From Boswellia sacra (lineage: Eukaryota; Streptophyta; Magnoliopsida; Sapindales; Burseraceae): DNA of 64,000 nucleotides. Made by a program: the position numbers and the translations under genes. The stretch lies in contig SNVD02013700.1 of assembly GCA_013180625.2 (NCBI GenBank), forward strand, positions 19,464 to 83,463, read 5' to 3'. The notes below the pieces were generated by a model. That model saw nothing but the letters and a program-made list of their open reading frames with translations, did no database searches and had not been told where the DNA came from. Below, piece by piece: positions 45,201-56,599 of this stretch. Within the stretch, counting starts at the first letter, position 1; each line of letters begins with the position of its first letter.

Positions 45201-47680
45201 CATCATACCTATTTGTGGTGATAGCTATAGTCTCATCCAAGCTTGCCACAGCTTACTCCACTTCTTTAGACACTTGTATCAACTTCCTCGATTCTCTAGA
45301 ATTTTCTGCCCCTATGTGCTCACTAATGGCTACTTCCAATGTATCCTTGCGAGTTAACTCAAAAAGTTGTTGTGCCAAAGAATCGATAACATCCACTGCA
45401 AAAACAGAATGCAAGTCACTAGGGTACCTCATTGCCTCAAAAATATGGAAACGAATCACCTCGCCATCAAATTCCATGGTAAGAGTGCCATCATGAACAT
45501 CAATCTTAGTTCGAGCAGTTTTCAAGAATGGTCTCCCCAAAAGAATCGGTGTTGGATTGGGAGATGTCTCATCCTCCATTTCAAGAACATAAAAGTCTGC
45601 TGGAAATACCAAATGATTCACCTGCACAAGCACATCTTCCACAACTCCCTTTGGATATGCATTAGAACGATCAGCAAGTTGAATTACAATACCAGTTTCC
45701 GCAAGGGGTCCAAGATTCCAAGAAGCATAAATAGAATATGGCATGACATTAATAGATGCTCCTAAATCTAACATAGCTCTTTCAAACTTGGTATTACCAA
45801 TAGTGCATGGAATGGTGAACGTACCTGGATCTTTGCATTTCGGAGGAATTTTCTTTGCAATACAGCTGAAACATTTTCCCCCACACTTACCTTCTCATTT
45901 CCTTTCAACTTCCTCTTGTTGGTGCATAACTCTTTGAGAAATTTTGCATAACGAGGCACTGCTTGATAGCATCCAGAAGTGGTATGTTTACCTCGATCTT
46001 GCGAAAAGTTTCCAGGATTTCTTGTTCTTGTTCCTCCTTCCTTGATTTTGCAAATCTGCTGGGAAATGGTGGAGGGGTAACATATGAATGAATAGAAATT
46101 TTAGGATTTACCTTAAAAGTGGATGTTTGGTTCATGGTAGAAGTGGTATCATCCCCTTCATCAATTTGTGATTTCTTTGGTGGAATCTCTAATTGCTTTC
46201 CACTTCTCAAAGTTACAGCACTAGCATTCTCTCTTGGATTGATCACTGGCTGAGATGGTAATTTTCCTGAGCTTTGACTCTCAAATTTGCTCATTTTAGT
46301 GGCCAATTGCCCTATTTGACTTTCCAGGTTTTGGATACTTGCCCTAGTTTCCTGCTGAAATTGCATTGTGTTAGTGGCAAGTGCTTTAAAACAATATCCT
46401 CGGAGAGACTACCTGATTTTGTGGAGGCCTGGTTGCGGTGCTGGTTGTGGTGTTGGTGGTGGTTGTGCTTGAAATGGTTGCTGCACCCTTGGTTTGATTG
46501 AAACCTGGTGGTCGGATTTGGTAGGGGGGGGCCCCCCAAAAATTTTTTTTTTTTGGGACAATTGGTTGACGATTCGCATATATTAAATTAGGGTGATCTC
46601 TCCATCTAGCATTGTAAGTATTGGAGAAAGGGTCATACCTTTGCCTTGGTTGTCCTGGAAATCCACCCATGGCATTGGCTTGTTCTGTATCTCCTTCTTG
46701 CAAAGTTGGACACATGTCGGTTGGATGGTCCATGGCAGAACATACTCCACATGCATAAGATTGCTGCATATGCCCTACAGCCATTTTTTTTACAAGAGAG
46801 GTAAGTTCACAAAGTTGTTGTTCAATGTTTGAAGTACTTACCTCATTTACTCTTTTTGGCAGTTGTGGCTCAAATTGACTGCTGAATTGTTGGGAGTTCG
46901 CTGCCATGTCACTAATCAAACGTCTTGCAACGTTCGGTGTTTTATTAACTAGTGCTCCACCACTAGCAGCATCAATGATACTCCTTTCCATTGGTAAGAG
47001 ACCCTCATAGAAATATTGAATTAGGAGTCCATCACTAATTTGGTGGTTTGGACAGCTAGCACATAATCTTTTAAATCTCTCCCAATATTCATGAAGTGAT
47101 TCTCCATTGTGTTGTCGAATGCCACTAATATCTTTTCTAATATTTGTAGCTTTCGAGGCTGGAAGTATTTCTCCAAAAAGAGTTTACTCATCTCATTCCA
47201 AGTGGTAATGGTACCTGGTGGTAGATAGGATAGCCAATCTTTTGCCGAATCTGCTAATGAGAATGGGAAAGCTCTCAATTTAATTTGCTCTTCAGAAACG
47301 CCGGTTGGCTTCATACTTGAGCATACCACATGAAATTCTTTGAGGTGTTTGTTCGGATCCTCTCCTGCAAAACCATGAAATTTAGGTAAGAGATGAATCA
47401 GTCCAGATTTAAGTTCAAAATCTATCTCAGAATTGGTGCTTATGCATAGCGGTTGTTGATCAATAATTGGAGCCGCTAACTCTTTAAGAGTCTGATCATT
47501 TTCCATCGCCATTGCTTCCGATTCAGATTTGATTGAACTGCAAGAAGATGGGAGGGAAGTGTGTCGTGCAAGGTCAAATTCTGGAGGTGGAGTTGAAATT
47601 GACCGATTTAGCCTTAAATTCGAGGATTGAAGAAACTCCTTAATTCTCTTAAGTCGTTGATCCGCTTCTCCTTCAGACAT
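42237..47680 (-). pseudogene. Athila gag-pol polyprotein, copy 2 (multiple frameshifts)
   Basis: It starts at 47680 with MSEGEADQRLKRIKEF, the start lost in copy 1. Gag breaks by a lost base near 47165. The zinc knuckle CGVCSAMDHPTDMC survives near 46740. Further breaks occur near 46527 (homopolymer block), 46390, 45955 and 45850. Protease LDLGASINVMP near 45765; GAA-to-TAA near 45250. RT is open from 45249 to 44077 with FMDDFSVFG near 44395, ending at a TAG where copy 1 has CAG. RNase H and integrase follow with breaks near 43925, 43805 and 43130. Integrase DRG and QVEVSNREV motifs are intact in an open frame at 42353-43138. It is not translatable as one protein. Confidence 0.92.
46524..46557. 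repeat. Homopolymer block inside copy 2 gag
   Basis: Consecutive runs of eight G, six C, five A, twelve T and three G replace about 20 bp present in copy 1 gag (encoding a TPNAMP stretch). It is unlike anything around it and looks like a patch of poor base calling. Confidence 0.7.
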
Positions 47681-47763
47681 AAAAGCCTAAACACAAACAA
47701 TCAGGGAATAACAATCAAGAATCAGTAGTAAAAACAAAATAACAAATTGATTAGAAAATCAGT

Positions 47764-47780
47764 CCCGGCAACGGCGCCAA
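47764..47780 (-). promoter_or_regulatory. Primer binding site of Athila copy 2
   Basis: Minus strand TGGCGCCGTTGCCGGG, six bases from the 5' LTR, identical to copy 1. Confidence 0.9.
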
Positions 47781-47785
47781 AAACT

Positions 47786-49207
47786 TGATGCGTTCGAAAC
47801 TAGCAAGTATACTAGTCGCACAAGTAATAAAGTGATGAGTGAGATATCGTTCCCACGAGGTTGATTCTAATTAAATTTGTTATTTTTCAGCAACAATAAA
47901 CTAAATATGGGGGGTTTTGTTGAATGATTAATTAAACTGAATACGAAGGCAAATAAAGAATAACACAACACAATATTAAATGAATTGAAAATTCAATGAG
48001 AGACACTTGGTTAAAGGTTCTTTCTCTGCCACAAAATATGAATTTGTGAATTAACATAGAATTATAATCCAATTACAGCATTGAAGTTATCAACCGTAGA
48101 TAACAACAAGCTCTGTTATCCCAATCTTTCCTTACTTTGTTGTTAAATAAAACAGGCTCTTTATTTTATCTCTATCCATTAAACAACCTAGAACAAGCTC
48201 TCTAAATTTAATTCAATGGATGCATTACGATAAGAAAGATAGGTTGATCTAAGCAATAATCACACAAGTTTGGATTATTTAACCTAGGTTGTATTTTCCA
48301 ATTGCAATCTCTGATCACAATTTTGCTACTAATGATTGGAAATTCATGACAATTACGGATCAAGATTTCTAATCTAGCAATAGACAACAACAGATTATAT
48401 TCATTTGGCCATTCCAAATACAATCAGTAAGCAATCATAAGCATTAGATATGGGATAATACAAGCAACTTCAATTGGAGAATTGGATAACAATTTCTTAC
48501 ACAATCAACTCACAAAATCCATATCAAGGGCTTTGAAATAACCCTCAACCAATTCAGATTTAGTTACACATATTCAATCAGAATAACAAATACAATACAG
48601 AGAAATTCCAGAATTGAAAAGGAAAGAAAGAACTTAGCAAATTCTTTGAAAATCTTCTTTGTAGATGAATCTTCTTGGAATTGTAGTTCCTCCTCTTTCA
48701 AAATCTTCTTTCTCCTCAAGAACTCCAAGGGATGAGAGAAATCCTGAAATGCGGCCTCCTCCCACGTTTTCCCCTCTTCCAGTTATGAAAATAAAACCCT
48801 AAAATGTGTTTAAATACTCTGCTACAGTAACCTGCTACAGTGTCCCTTATTATACATGCTACAGTGACTTGTGGAATAATATTTCTATACATCTCACACT
48901 GTTTTGATTAGAACTTTTGGTACACTGAATGGATTTATAAACCGTAAATTTCTCTAGAAAATAGACTTTGAGAGCTTTCCAACGATATATAATATGTCAT
49001 CGGGTCATTGTATATCAATACAATTAAATCCGAGAAGATCACTGACTAGCAGAGGTGAATATGAAGGGTTTTACTCAATTTTTGTGCAAGTTGCTCCAAA
49101 ACTCCTACAAACATCAAAACCACACAAAAACATAAAAATACCAAGGAATATAGCAAAGAAACATGGACGAATTGATATGAAAATGATATATAAATAGACA
49201 CTTATCA
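47786..49207 (-). repeat. 5' LTR of Athila copy 2
   Basis: 1422 bp, TG...CA when read on the minus strand, with the U3 TGCTACAG repeats and TATA-like box retained (about 48815-48870). It differs from the 3' LTR at scattered positions and small indels, showing time since insertion. Confidence 0.95.
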
Positions 49208-49924
49208 CTTCCACTGTCATTACTATTACGTGTCGCCTTCCACCAAGCAACTTTGCACTAAAACACCAACTCTAACATCATTCAAGTACTGTATGGAAAA
49301 ATAAAGGTGGAAAATCTAGTGCTTAGTGCTACTGCTGCACAATGTAGAAAGTCGAAATAAATTTGTCCCATTTCTATGTTAGAGTCATGAGAGAGAGTGA
49401 TTGCAGTCTATGTGAAATGAGTGGATCTTTATAAGATTTTTTTTTTAATTTAATTATTGTCTATTAGTGCTTGTAGCATCATGTAACAATAGCAAAGAGT
49501 TGCATCTTCATCAAGTTTCTCTCCTAACTAGAACTTATATCTCAAGTAGTCCCACCATAGAATATTTGACTCCAAAAGAATATCGCAGTATGCAATAGTA
49601 GAATGGTTACATACAAGAAAGTATTAAACAAATTTCAAATATCATAATTCAACAGAATATTCTTCAAAAACAGTATCTTAAGAACTATAATAGCTGAAAT
49701 TTTTTAAAAGTAAAAGACTAAAATGCAAATGTGGTAGTTAACAAAGATATTCATAAGTGGCCGTAGGATTACCCGATTCTAGCTCAATATTTCTTAAAGT
49801 ATGCCTCACATATGCTGGAAAAAGAACACGTGGAATACAAATCATAAAATCGAAGAATATATTAAAGAGTGAGATGATGAAAATTTGAAGCCTTTTTGTA
49901 CACCTAAAAAAGTAAGAGGGTTAC
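49208..49924. other. Captured non-coding sequence
   Basis: Begins with the CTTCC target duplication, then AT-rich sequence of the host CACTA body. No recognisable gene. Confidence 0.35.
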
Positions 49925-49993
49925 CTTCGTGCAAAAGGATGCCTTAGAAGGACTTTGGGTATATTTCTTTTGCTTTTGAAGCCTATACTTCTC
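49925..49993 (-). pseudogene. Short exon-like fragment, not assigned
   Basis: Between a TACAG acceptor and GTAACC donor the minus strand encodes EKYRLQKQKKYTQSPSKASF plus a few residues. It is basic and open but too short to name. Confidence 0.3.
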
Positions 49994-50234
49994 CTGTATG
50001 TTGATCAAACATAAGGTAATCTTTCTAATGAGGACTGCTTGAAATTGGCATTTGCCTGCTAAAATAGGTGATGCAATAAACTATTATACACCAAAATATT
50101 ATATAGAAAAATGATATAAAAGCATCAACTATGCTGAGTAATCTGAAACCTTGAGCATTTACAGCTGATTACTTGCAACAACACTTAGCACAAGTACAAC
50201 AGAGCTTCTGTTAATATTTCAGGATATCTTAATC

Positions 50235-51120
50235 GATATCAAAAACTTGAAATAGAGCCTCAATTGCATTTATCCTCTTTTGGACTACATAAACAAATTG
50301 CCCAACAGTCAGATCAGTTGGAACCAGATATCTGCATCCATCATTGCATAAGAACACAGAATAATGTTATCATAGTTAATCTGTAGAAAACCAACATTCA
50401 TCTAATAGTCGCTAGAATCTAAACTGTAGAAACTATCATTTCAAATAGAATCTAAACTGTAGAAACTATCATTTCAAAACTAACTTTTGAGCAATTTTTT
50501 TTTTTTTGGCAGTGAAATGGTGACATTGGATTAGATAGCCCATCACCATTATGTCTATTGAACACTAGGTCCATGCCTATAAGCAGAAACACTACCTTTC
50601 AAAATGGCATCCACTTGAATAACTTTTCATTATCGTGAGAAATTGTTCAAAATATCAAAATTTGGCTGGTGTTGTAGATGTGTAGCAGTTTAACCACTCC
50701 CACAAAGATTTAATTGTGACTGACAAAAACATCCCCCAACTCTTGAGAATAAATGCACAACGGCCACACACAAAAGTACACTTGGCTTGAAATGTTTAAC
50801 ACTGGATATCTAAACTAGTAATGTTTCTAATTTAACACACATTCTACCAGAAATTTATTGTTATCTTCAAAAGCAAAAAAAAAAAGATATGTGACTAACT
50901 TTTTCTTGTCAATGTCAAGAATGTCACTTCTTTCAACCTTCTCCACAATTACCTATGCAGCCAAAAAATAAAAATAATCACAAAAGATGATACTGAACAC
51001 AAGCATTACAAGTACAAGAAAAACAGAGTTCAATATTCACAAGAATGAGTTGCAATTCATACTGGTATTCTATCAGGATACTTCTCCCTGATTCGGGCAG
51101 CCTCTGCCTGCCTCCTCTCT
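50235..51120 (-). pseudogene. ATG8: ATG8 (autophagy ubiquitin-like) three-exon fragment
   Basis: Exons 51063-51120 (RRQAEAARIREKYPDRIP), 50900-50952 (VIVEKVERSDILDIDKKK, starting GTAATTGTG) and about 50235-50331 ([20 protein letters not shown], then degraded). These are consecutive in plant ATG8, the lipid-conjugated autophagosome protein. The KKK/YLVP junction falls at the normal split codon, with introns intact. The first exon and the C-terminal part with the processed Gly are missing, so it is not functional. Confidence 0.92.
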
Positions 51121-51513
51121 GGCATTTGGAAGAATCAACATATTTAGAACAAGTACAAACAAACTAAGCACTCAGTTGAAACTTAGGATATCTTTCATCT
51201 ATAAATACCAGCAAACTGGTAAGCATAAGCAAAATGTAGAGTCACAAGGGTACATAGAATCAGGAAGACCTACACATGTGAAAAACAAATACCAGCAAAC
51301 TGGTAAGCATAAGCATCAGTCTTACGGATGCTGTATAAACATATACTAATACAAAATTAACCATTTCCATACATAAGCCTTGTGATTGCTGTAACTTTAA
51401 TATAGAAATCAAAAAACAATGTGTAGGAAGGAGCAAAATATAATCGCAAGCAAATGAGGTTTCACGATGCCTAGCATCCCTACCCAAGTAAAAATACTAA
51501 GTAGAATATTTAC

Positions 51514-51970
51514 GTGCAATCTAATTGATTTCAAACCAAGTAAAACAAGGCGTTCAAAGAGAGATTGGGCAAGCCCAGCACGTGCTGCTTTCTTGCACAT
51601 AATGACTGGACCAAGCTGGCAATGATCACCGACAAGAACAACCTGGTATAAAAAGTTCTAGTTAGACGCTAAGCACAAATTAATGCCATGAAAAGAATAT
51701 TAAATTTAATGCTAAGTACCTGTTTTGCCCCAAGAACCAAAGGGATAAGACACTCAGGTTCTGTTGCCTGTGTAGATTCGTCAATAAGTACCTAGAAGAT
51801 AGGAAAGCAAGTAAGTCTATAAGAATTTAATAATGATCAGATGCTAGCAAAAGATATTCCTCAACCTGGCGGAACCTAAAATTTGCCAATCGAGGATCTC
51901 CAGCACCAACACATGTGCAACTTATGACATCAGCACTCTGTGAAATCTCCCTCGAAAGAAATGAAGGCTG
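51514..51970 (-). pseudogene. UPF1: UPF1 (RENT1) RNA helicase three-exon fragment
   Basis: Exons about 51866-51970 ([20 protein letters not shown]), 51720-51791 ([20 protein letters not shown]) and 51514-51642 ([20 protein letters not shown], then [20 protein letters not shown]). They cover helicase motif II (DEST variant of the Walker B box) and motif III (GDxxQL) of UPF1, the ATP-dependent helicase of nonsense-mediated decay. Exon order, phase and splice sites are preserved. The 5' end joins an aconitase fragment about 110 bp upstream. It cannot make an active helicase because motifs Ia, I and IV-VI are missing. Confidence 0.93.
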
Positions 51971-52078
51971 ATTGGCATACAGTGAGTTTCATATTTGCGT
52001 AATCATATAAAAAATTGTAATATTGTGTCATCATAAAGATGGTGCAAGGGAGTGAAAATCTGTTGCACAAGGCACAAA

Positions 52079-53927
52079 CCTCTTTGGTCCCGAAATACAA
52101 GGTTCAACATCAGCAAGGTTCAGTTCAAGGTATGATGAGTACACCCTTTCTTGTTGGGGCTGGATTTTATCGGGCGGGAAAATAAGAAGTTAATAAAAGA
52201 TTGGAAGCTCTTGCTGAAAGTGAAAAATAGAGGAAAAGGGGGGAAAGGCCTTACCTCATTATAGTCAACAAACATTTTATTTGCTCGGAGATAACCTTCT
52301 ATCATTGCCACCTAAATTTAAGGACGAAACAAGTCATCTACTGCTCTAAATTCTACAATTGTAATCATTACAAATAATAACTTGTTGTACTCACTGTTTC
52401 ATCACTCCTTCCCGTCAACTTGAGATATTGTAATGTAACATGATCTACAGGGAAGAATCCCATGGTCGCACCATACTCAGGAGACATATTAGCAATTGTT
52501 GCCCTGTCAGCGAGTGAGAGTTCACCCATACCATCCCCTATAAGGGCACACACATTAAAACTTATATTAAATATGTACAGATGCACCGGCACAGAGAATA
52601 ACTTCAATTAAGCTCTATGAAACTAAATTACCATAGAACTCAACAAATTTGCTAACAACACCATGTTTCCTCAGCATTTGTGTTACAGTTAAAACTAGGT
52701 CAGTAGCCGTGACCCCATTGCGTAATGATCCTGAGAGCTTGAACCCAACTACACCAGGCAACACCATGCTCATAGGCTGTCAATAATGGAAAATACAACA
52801 TTAGAAACAAAATACTGCAATCCCGTAAGTCTCAGCATGCTTGCTAAATGGAACAAAAAAAGCTAAAAGTGGAATGTCATATGTACTTCCCACAATAAGA
52901 ATTCAGAAGGCTTGGCAATGCAGTTCAAGAAATACAGAAATTAAAACAATACCAATTAGGAACACATTAATATCCTGCCAAAATACAAAGATAAGATCTT
53001 GGAACTCGCATTATCTAATTCTAATTTCCAACAATAAGAATTCAGAAGGCTTGGGAATACAATGCAAGAAATACAGACATTTAAAACAATACCACTTAAG
53101 GGCATATTAATATCCTCCTGCTAAAATACAAATATGAGATCTTGGAACTTGCATTTTCTAATTTTAAGATCAGTTGACTCTGTCCGCGCATTTAGAATAA
53201 AAACATATAGTTGAAACCAACTCAATACCAGCACAATCATTTCCCAATTATAGTACCATGAAAAGCACAATCATCCAGCATCAATCAGGAACTAGACAAA
53301 ATTGACCACTATTCCATGATATAAATTACCTGGCCAAGCATTGCCGCCTCTGCTTCAATACCTCCAACACCCCAGCCAGCAACTCCTAACCCATCAATCA
53401 TGGTTGTATGTGAATCAGTTCCAACCACACTGTCAGGGTATAATATGCCATCAGTATTGAAGACAACTCGTCCAAGATATTCAAGATTGACCTGCAATTA
53501 CTCCAGTTAACTCACTTCATGCCAAATCTATAGAAGAGCCACATTATATGAGAGATTTGAAATTTCAAAGTAACATCAACTAAAGGTTTTGAATGTCTTG
53601 ACCAATAAAAACTTACTCAATTGTCAAGACAAAAGGAAAATGACATCCAAATGTCATTTTAAGTCTTTAATATCAATACATGTACTTATGCAAAAAATCA
53701 AATCCCCAATTGCAATCTTAGACTATGTCTAAAGACCTTACCCGATGCACAATACCGGAACCAGGAGGAACAACAAGCATGTTATGGAAAGCTTTAGATC
53801 CCCATTTAAGGAAAGCAAATCTCTCTTTTTTCCTGTGAAATTCGAGCTCCATATTTGCCTGAACTGCATTTTCTGACCTCGTTACATCAACTTGAACTGA
53901 ATGATCAATAACAAGATCTACAGGAAC
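52079..53927 (-). pseudogene. ACO: Aconitase six-exon fragment
   Basis: Exons, in order: 53742-53927 ([20 protein letters not shown]...), 53330-53491 ([40 protein letters not shown]), 52632-52776 ([20 protein letters not shown]), 52395-52537 ([20 protein letters not shown]), 52255-52311 (VAMIEGYLRANKMFVDYNE) and about 52079-52159 ([20 protein letters not shown]). They are consecutive in plant aconitase, the Fe-S enzyme interconverting citrate and isocitrate. The [4Fe-4S] cysteines lie beyond the captured part, so the fragment is inactive. All splice junctions seen are near canonical and frames are open. Confidence 0.95.
52887..53160. repeat. Tandem duplication inside an aconitase intron
   Basis: Two copies of about 137 bp starting 'caataagaattcagaaggcttgg', at about 52887 and 53023, with substitutions and small indels between them. 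Confidence 0.8.
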
Positions 53928-55300
53928 CTGCAGGTAAGAAATTTTTATTAATTCATGGAAAGAAATAATAAAGAAAAGCAAGTGAAAATTGCACCAAAAA
54001 AATGGAGACGGGGTTTTAAATTTTTTCTCATCACTGCTGGACAACTCTCCGGTAATTTGTTTGAATAAAAAAAATATAAAGAGGGAAAAAAAATAAAAAA
54101 ATAAGCAAAGAAGAAGAAGTAATATCATTAAAATAAAACCAAATTATCAAAGTGTGTCACCAAAATATCAAAGTCCCAACAACACAACTCACATTACAAA
54201 AGAGATACAATCACATTGCAGAAGAGATACTACAATGAATTGTGAGCTAAAAGACTTTCTATACAGAGATAAACCAATTAATATAAATTAATACAAACCC
54301 AAATAACTATAACCTTGAATCAGCTACTTTAAGTGGTTATTAAGGGCCAAGAAGTACTTTTAAACTCCAGACAAATGCCCCAACAAGTATTCATCGCTAA
54401 ATCTTTGGAAGAAAAGAACATAAAGTAACAAAGCTGACCTTGTTCATCTTTCAACTGCTGTAACTTGTGAAGTTCACTCTTCTCAGATGTGTCAATATGT
54501 CAAATCTAGAATAAGAAGCCATTAGTATGACTCATCCTAGAAAAGTTAACATAAATAATCACCAGAAGACATTAATTTACAACGAGACCAATAAGTTAAC
54601 GAACCTAATAGTGAAGGGTTAAATGCTCAACTAGAGAGCTTACAGCCTCCCTTGATTTTGCACATAGTCTAACAACCTTAAAATTCCGCAAAACAAAAAT
54701 ATATACACATATATATATTAAATATGGGACTGATTTTGCACATAGTCTAACAACCTTAAAATTTCGTAAAACAAAAATATATACATGTGTATACATTAAA
54801 TATATACACATATATACATTAAATGCTCAACTGGAGAGCTTACAGCCTCCCTTGATTTTATTCTTTAAATCCAGCTCAAATATAGGACTGATTTTCACAA
54901 AATGATAAAACACACTTAGATTCACAAAACTTGAGTGTATCCTGATAATTTTTTCCACATTTTTGTTCTGAAATTCACATGTTCATTACCAGTAATTATT
55001 TCCAACACCGGACAGCTTCAGATGAAGTGAAACATGCATGCATTCGTAATTTAAATAATTTAATAATAATAACTTCAGGTATAGATATAGCAAGACAGCC
55101 GAGACGAGTTCTGGTTTTTGTAGGAGACAGAGCCGAGTCGCTTGGAATCGGGTCATGATGGAGCCTATTTCTCAGAACCGACTTGTCTATAACTCCCGAT
55201 TCACCATATATCCACACAATTCAGTAAACCCCAAATCAAAGCAACCCAAAAATAAAATAAAAGACAAAAATTCTCCATTAATCTGAATGAAAAACATTAC
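53928..55300. other. Intron-like sequence between targeting-peptide exon and aconitase exons
   Basis: No assignable coding apart from the duplicated piece at 55093-55165. 54615-54860 is a compound tandem repeat with 'gattttgcacatagtctaacaaccttaaaatt' twice and 'aaatgctcaactggagagcttacagcctcccttgatttt' twice. Confidence 0.45.
55093..55165 (-). repeat. Partial duplicate of the targeting-peptide exon
   Basis: About 73 bp ('agccgagacgagttctggtttttg...tggaatcgggtcatgatggagc') repeated, with a few differences, from 55432-55503 within the exon. Same orientation, about 340 bp apart. Confidence 0.8.
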
Positions 55301-55615
55301 CTTTTTCTGCTGAACAGCTTCTGTGCCAATCTGCTCGAGAGAAGGAGAACTGGGTACTGACTCATTCGGCGTGTCATCTCCAGAGGAAGAGGAGAAATGG
55401 GAATTGTTCAATTTCGATGAGGAATAACAAGATAGCCGAGACGAGTTCTGGTTTTTGCAGGAGACAGAGTCGAGTCGCCTGGAATCGGGTCGTGATGGAG
55501 CGAAAAAATCAACTTTTGGTGAGTCAAAACGGGGGAGGCGAGAGAGGAGAGGAGAAAACCTGAAATGGGTATTGTTGAGATGGGTTGGAGAGGATGAGTA
55601 GAGAAGCCTTTCCAT
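55301..55615 (-). pseudogene. First exon encoding an organelle-targeting-like peptide, source gene unknown
   Basis: From ATG 55615 the frame gives about 105 residues, very rich in Ser, Arg and Asn and poor in acidic residues in its first 80 (MERLLYSSSPTHLNNTHFRF ... PLLSRLPRFDSPKVDFFAPS), then an acidic turn ending TEAVQQKK at a GTAATG donor. This is typical of a plastid or mitochondrial transit peptide and a short mature N-terminus. I chose the inner ATG because the upstream extension (to 55753) is not Ser/Arg-rich. If spliced onto the aconitase exon it would head a chimeric transcript. It does not resemble an aconitase leader that I know, so it may be yet another captured gene. Confidence 0.5.
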
Positions 55616-56477
55616 GGCTTCTTCGAAGATTTTGGAGTGGAGAAGGAAATGTAAAGCTGTTGAGAGGATAAAGTTGTTTGGCGGAGAGAAAAATGAGAAG
55701 TTGTTAGGACGGCTAGGGTTTTCATTTTCTTTATATAGGATTGTGAATTTCACGAAAATCCATCTCTATTAAAATTTATCAAAATAGTACTCTGTTCAGT
55801 CCCTATATTTTAAAATTTTTCATTTACACCATTAGAGTAATTTTTTATAATTTTTAGAACACTAAATGTTTTAATTTAATTTTTAAAATAAATTATAATA
55901 ATTCTTTACATATTTAAAATGTTATATTATTACAAAAAAATTTTTTTGATATTGTTAATTGCTTAATTTTCATCAAAGCAATTAAATAATGTGATTTTTA
56001 TCACTTTGAAATTAAAAAATAATTTTATTTATTTCATAAAATTTCTATATTTATAAATTCATTTTTATATAATTTAATATTTAAAAATTTTTTCTTTTCA
56101 TACATATAATAATTTTATCTTTAATTTAAAGATTTTTAAAAATTATTTTTAATTTTAGATTAAAAATAAAATTATATTGTTTAATTATATTTAAATAAAT
56201 TTATTGAAATTTTAAATATTATATTCACATATTTGGAAGAAAAAATAAAAAGAAAGAGGAAAATTTGATAAGGAAAAGAAAAAAATTACATTTTTCACAT
56301 ACTTGTCAAACTTTTATACAAATGTGATATATATGTGATTGAATAAAGACAAAAAGTGACAAATAAGATGAATTAATAGGTTTGACTTTTAAGACATGGT
56401 TAAATTTCTCACTTTTTTAAAAAACTGTCAAATAAAAAAATTGTGAAGTGACAAATATGCAAAAAATTCTTGTAGTG
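55616..56477. repeat. Right subterminal region and TIR of the large CACTA element
   Basis: Very AT-rich. The last 150 bp contain GTGACAAATA words (56347-56365, 56445-56458) matching the left array's CATATTTGTCAC, and the end AATTCTTGTAGTG at 56465-56477. The palindromic array is much weaker than at the left end. Confidence 0.65.
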
Positions 56478-56599
56478 TATAGTTTGTAGCGCTAAAATCC
56501 CCTTTCTCGTGGATCGACCCCGGACTCACCGGATTTATTACTTCGACACTCCTATACTTGGGAGACAATCCTTTTTCGGATGTGTCACCTTCATAGGTA
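56478..56599 (+). repeat. LTR-end-like fragment
   Basis: 'cgtggatcgaccccggactcaccggatttattacttcgacactcctatacttgggaga' resembles the 3' end of many plant LTRs (U5 region). It is not followed by a recognisable PBS. Confidence 0.4.

Larger units (their letters stand above)
36630..49207 (-). mobile_element. Athila-type retrotransposon, copy 2, carrying NABP-like and LOG genes
   Basis: A full-length 12.58-kb element on the minus strand. It has two near-full LTRs of 1424 and 1422 bp, an Athila PBS and PPT, and the perfect 5-bp target duplication CTTCC (36625-36629 and 49208-49212). It is collinear with copy 1, including the NABP-like and LOG genes between integrase and the 3' LTR. The LTRs differ at scattered sites, so the insertion is not very recent. 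Gag-pol carries several single-base indels and stops. It sits inside the gene-capturing CACTA element. Confidence 0.96.

Noticed and set aside
52368..55753. A functional aconitase gene
   Set aside because: Only six internal exons are present; the Fe-S cysteine region and C-terminal domain are missing and it runs into UPF1 exons.
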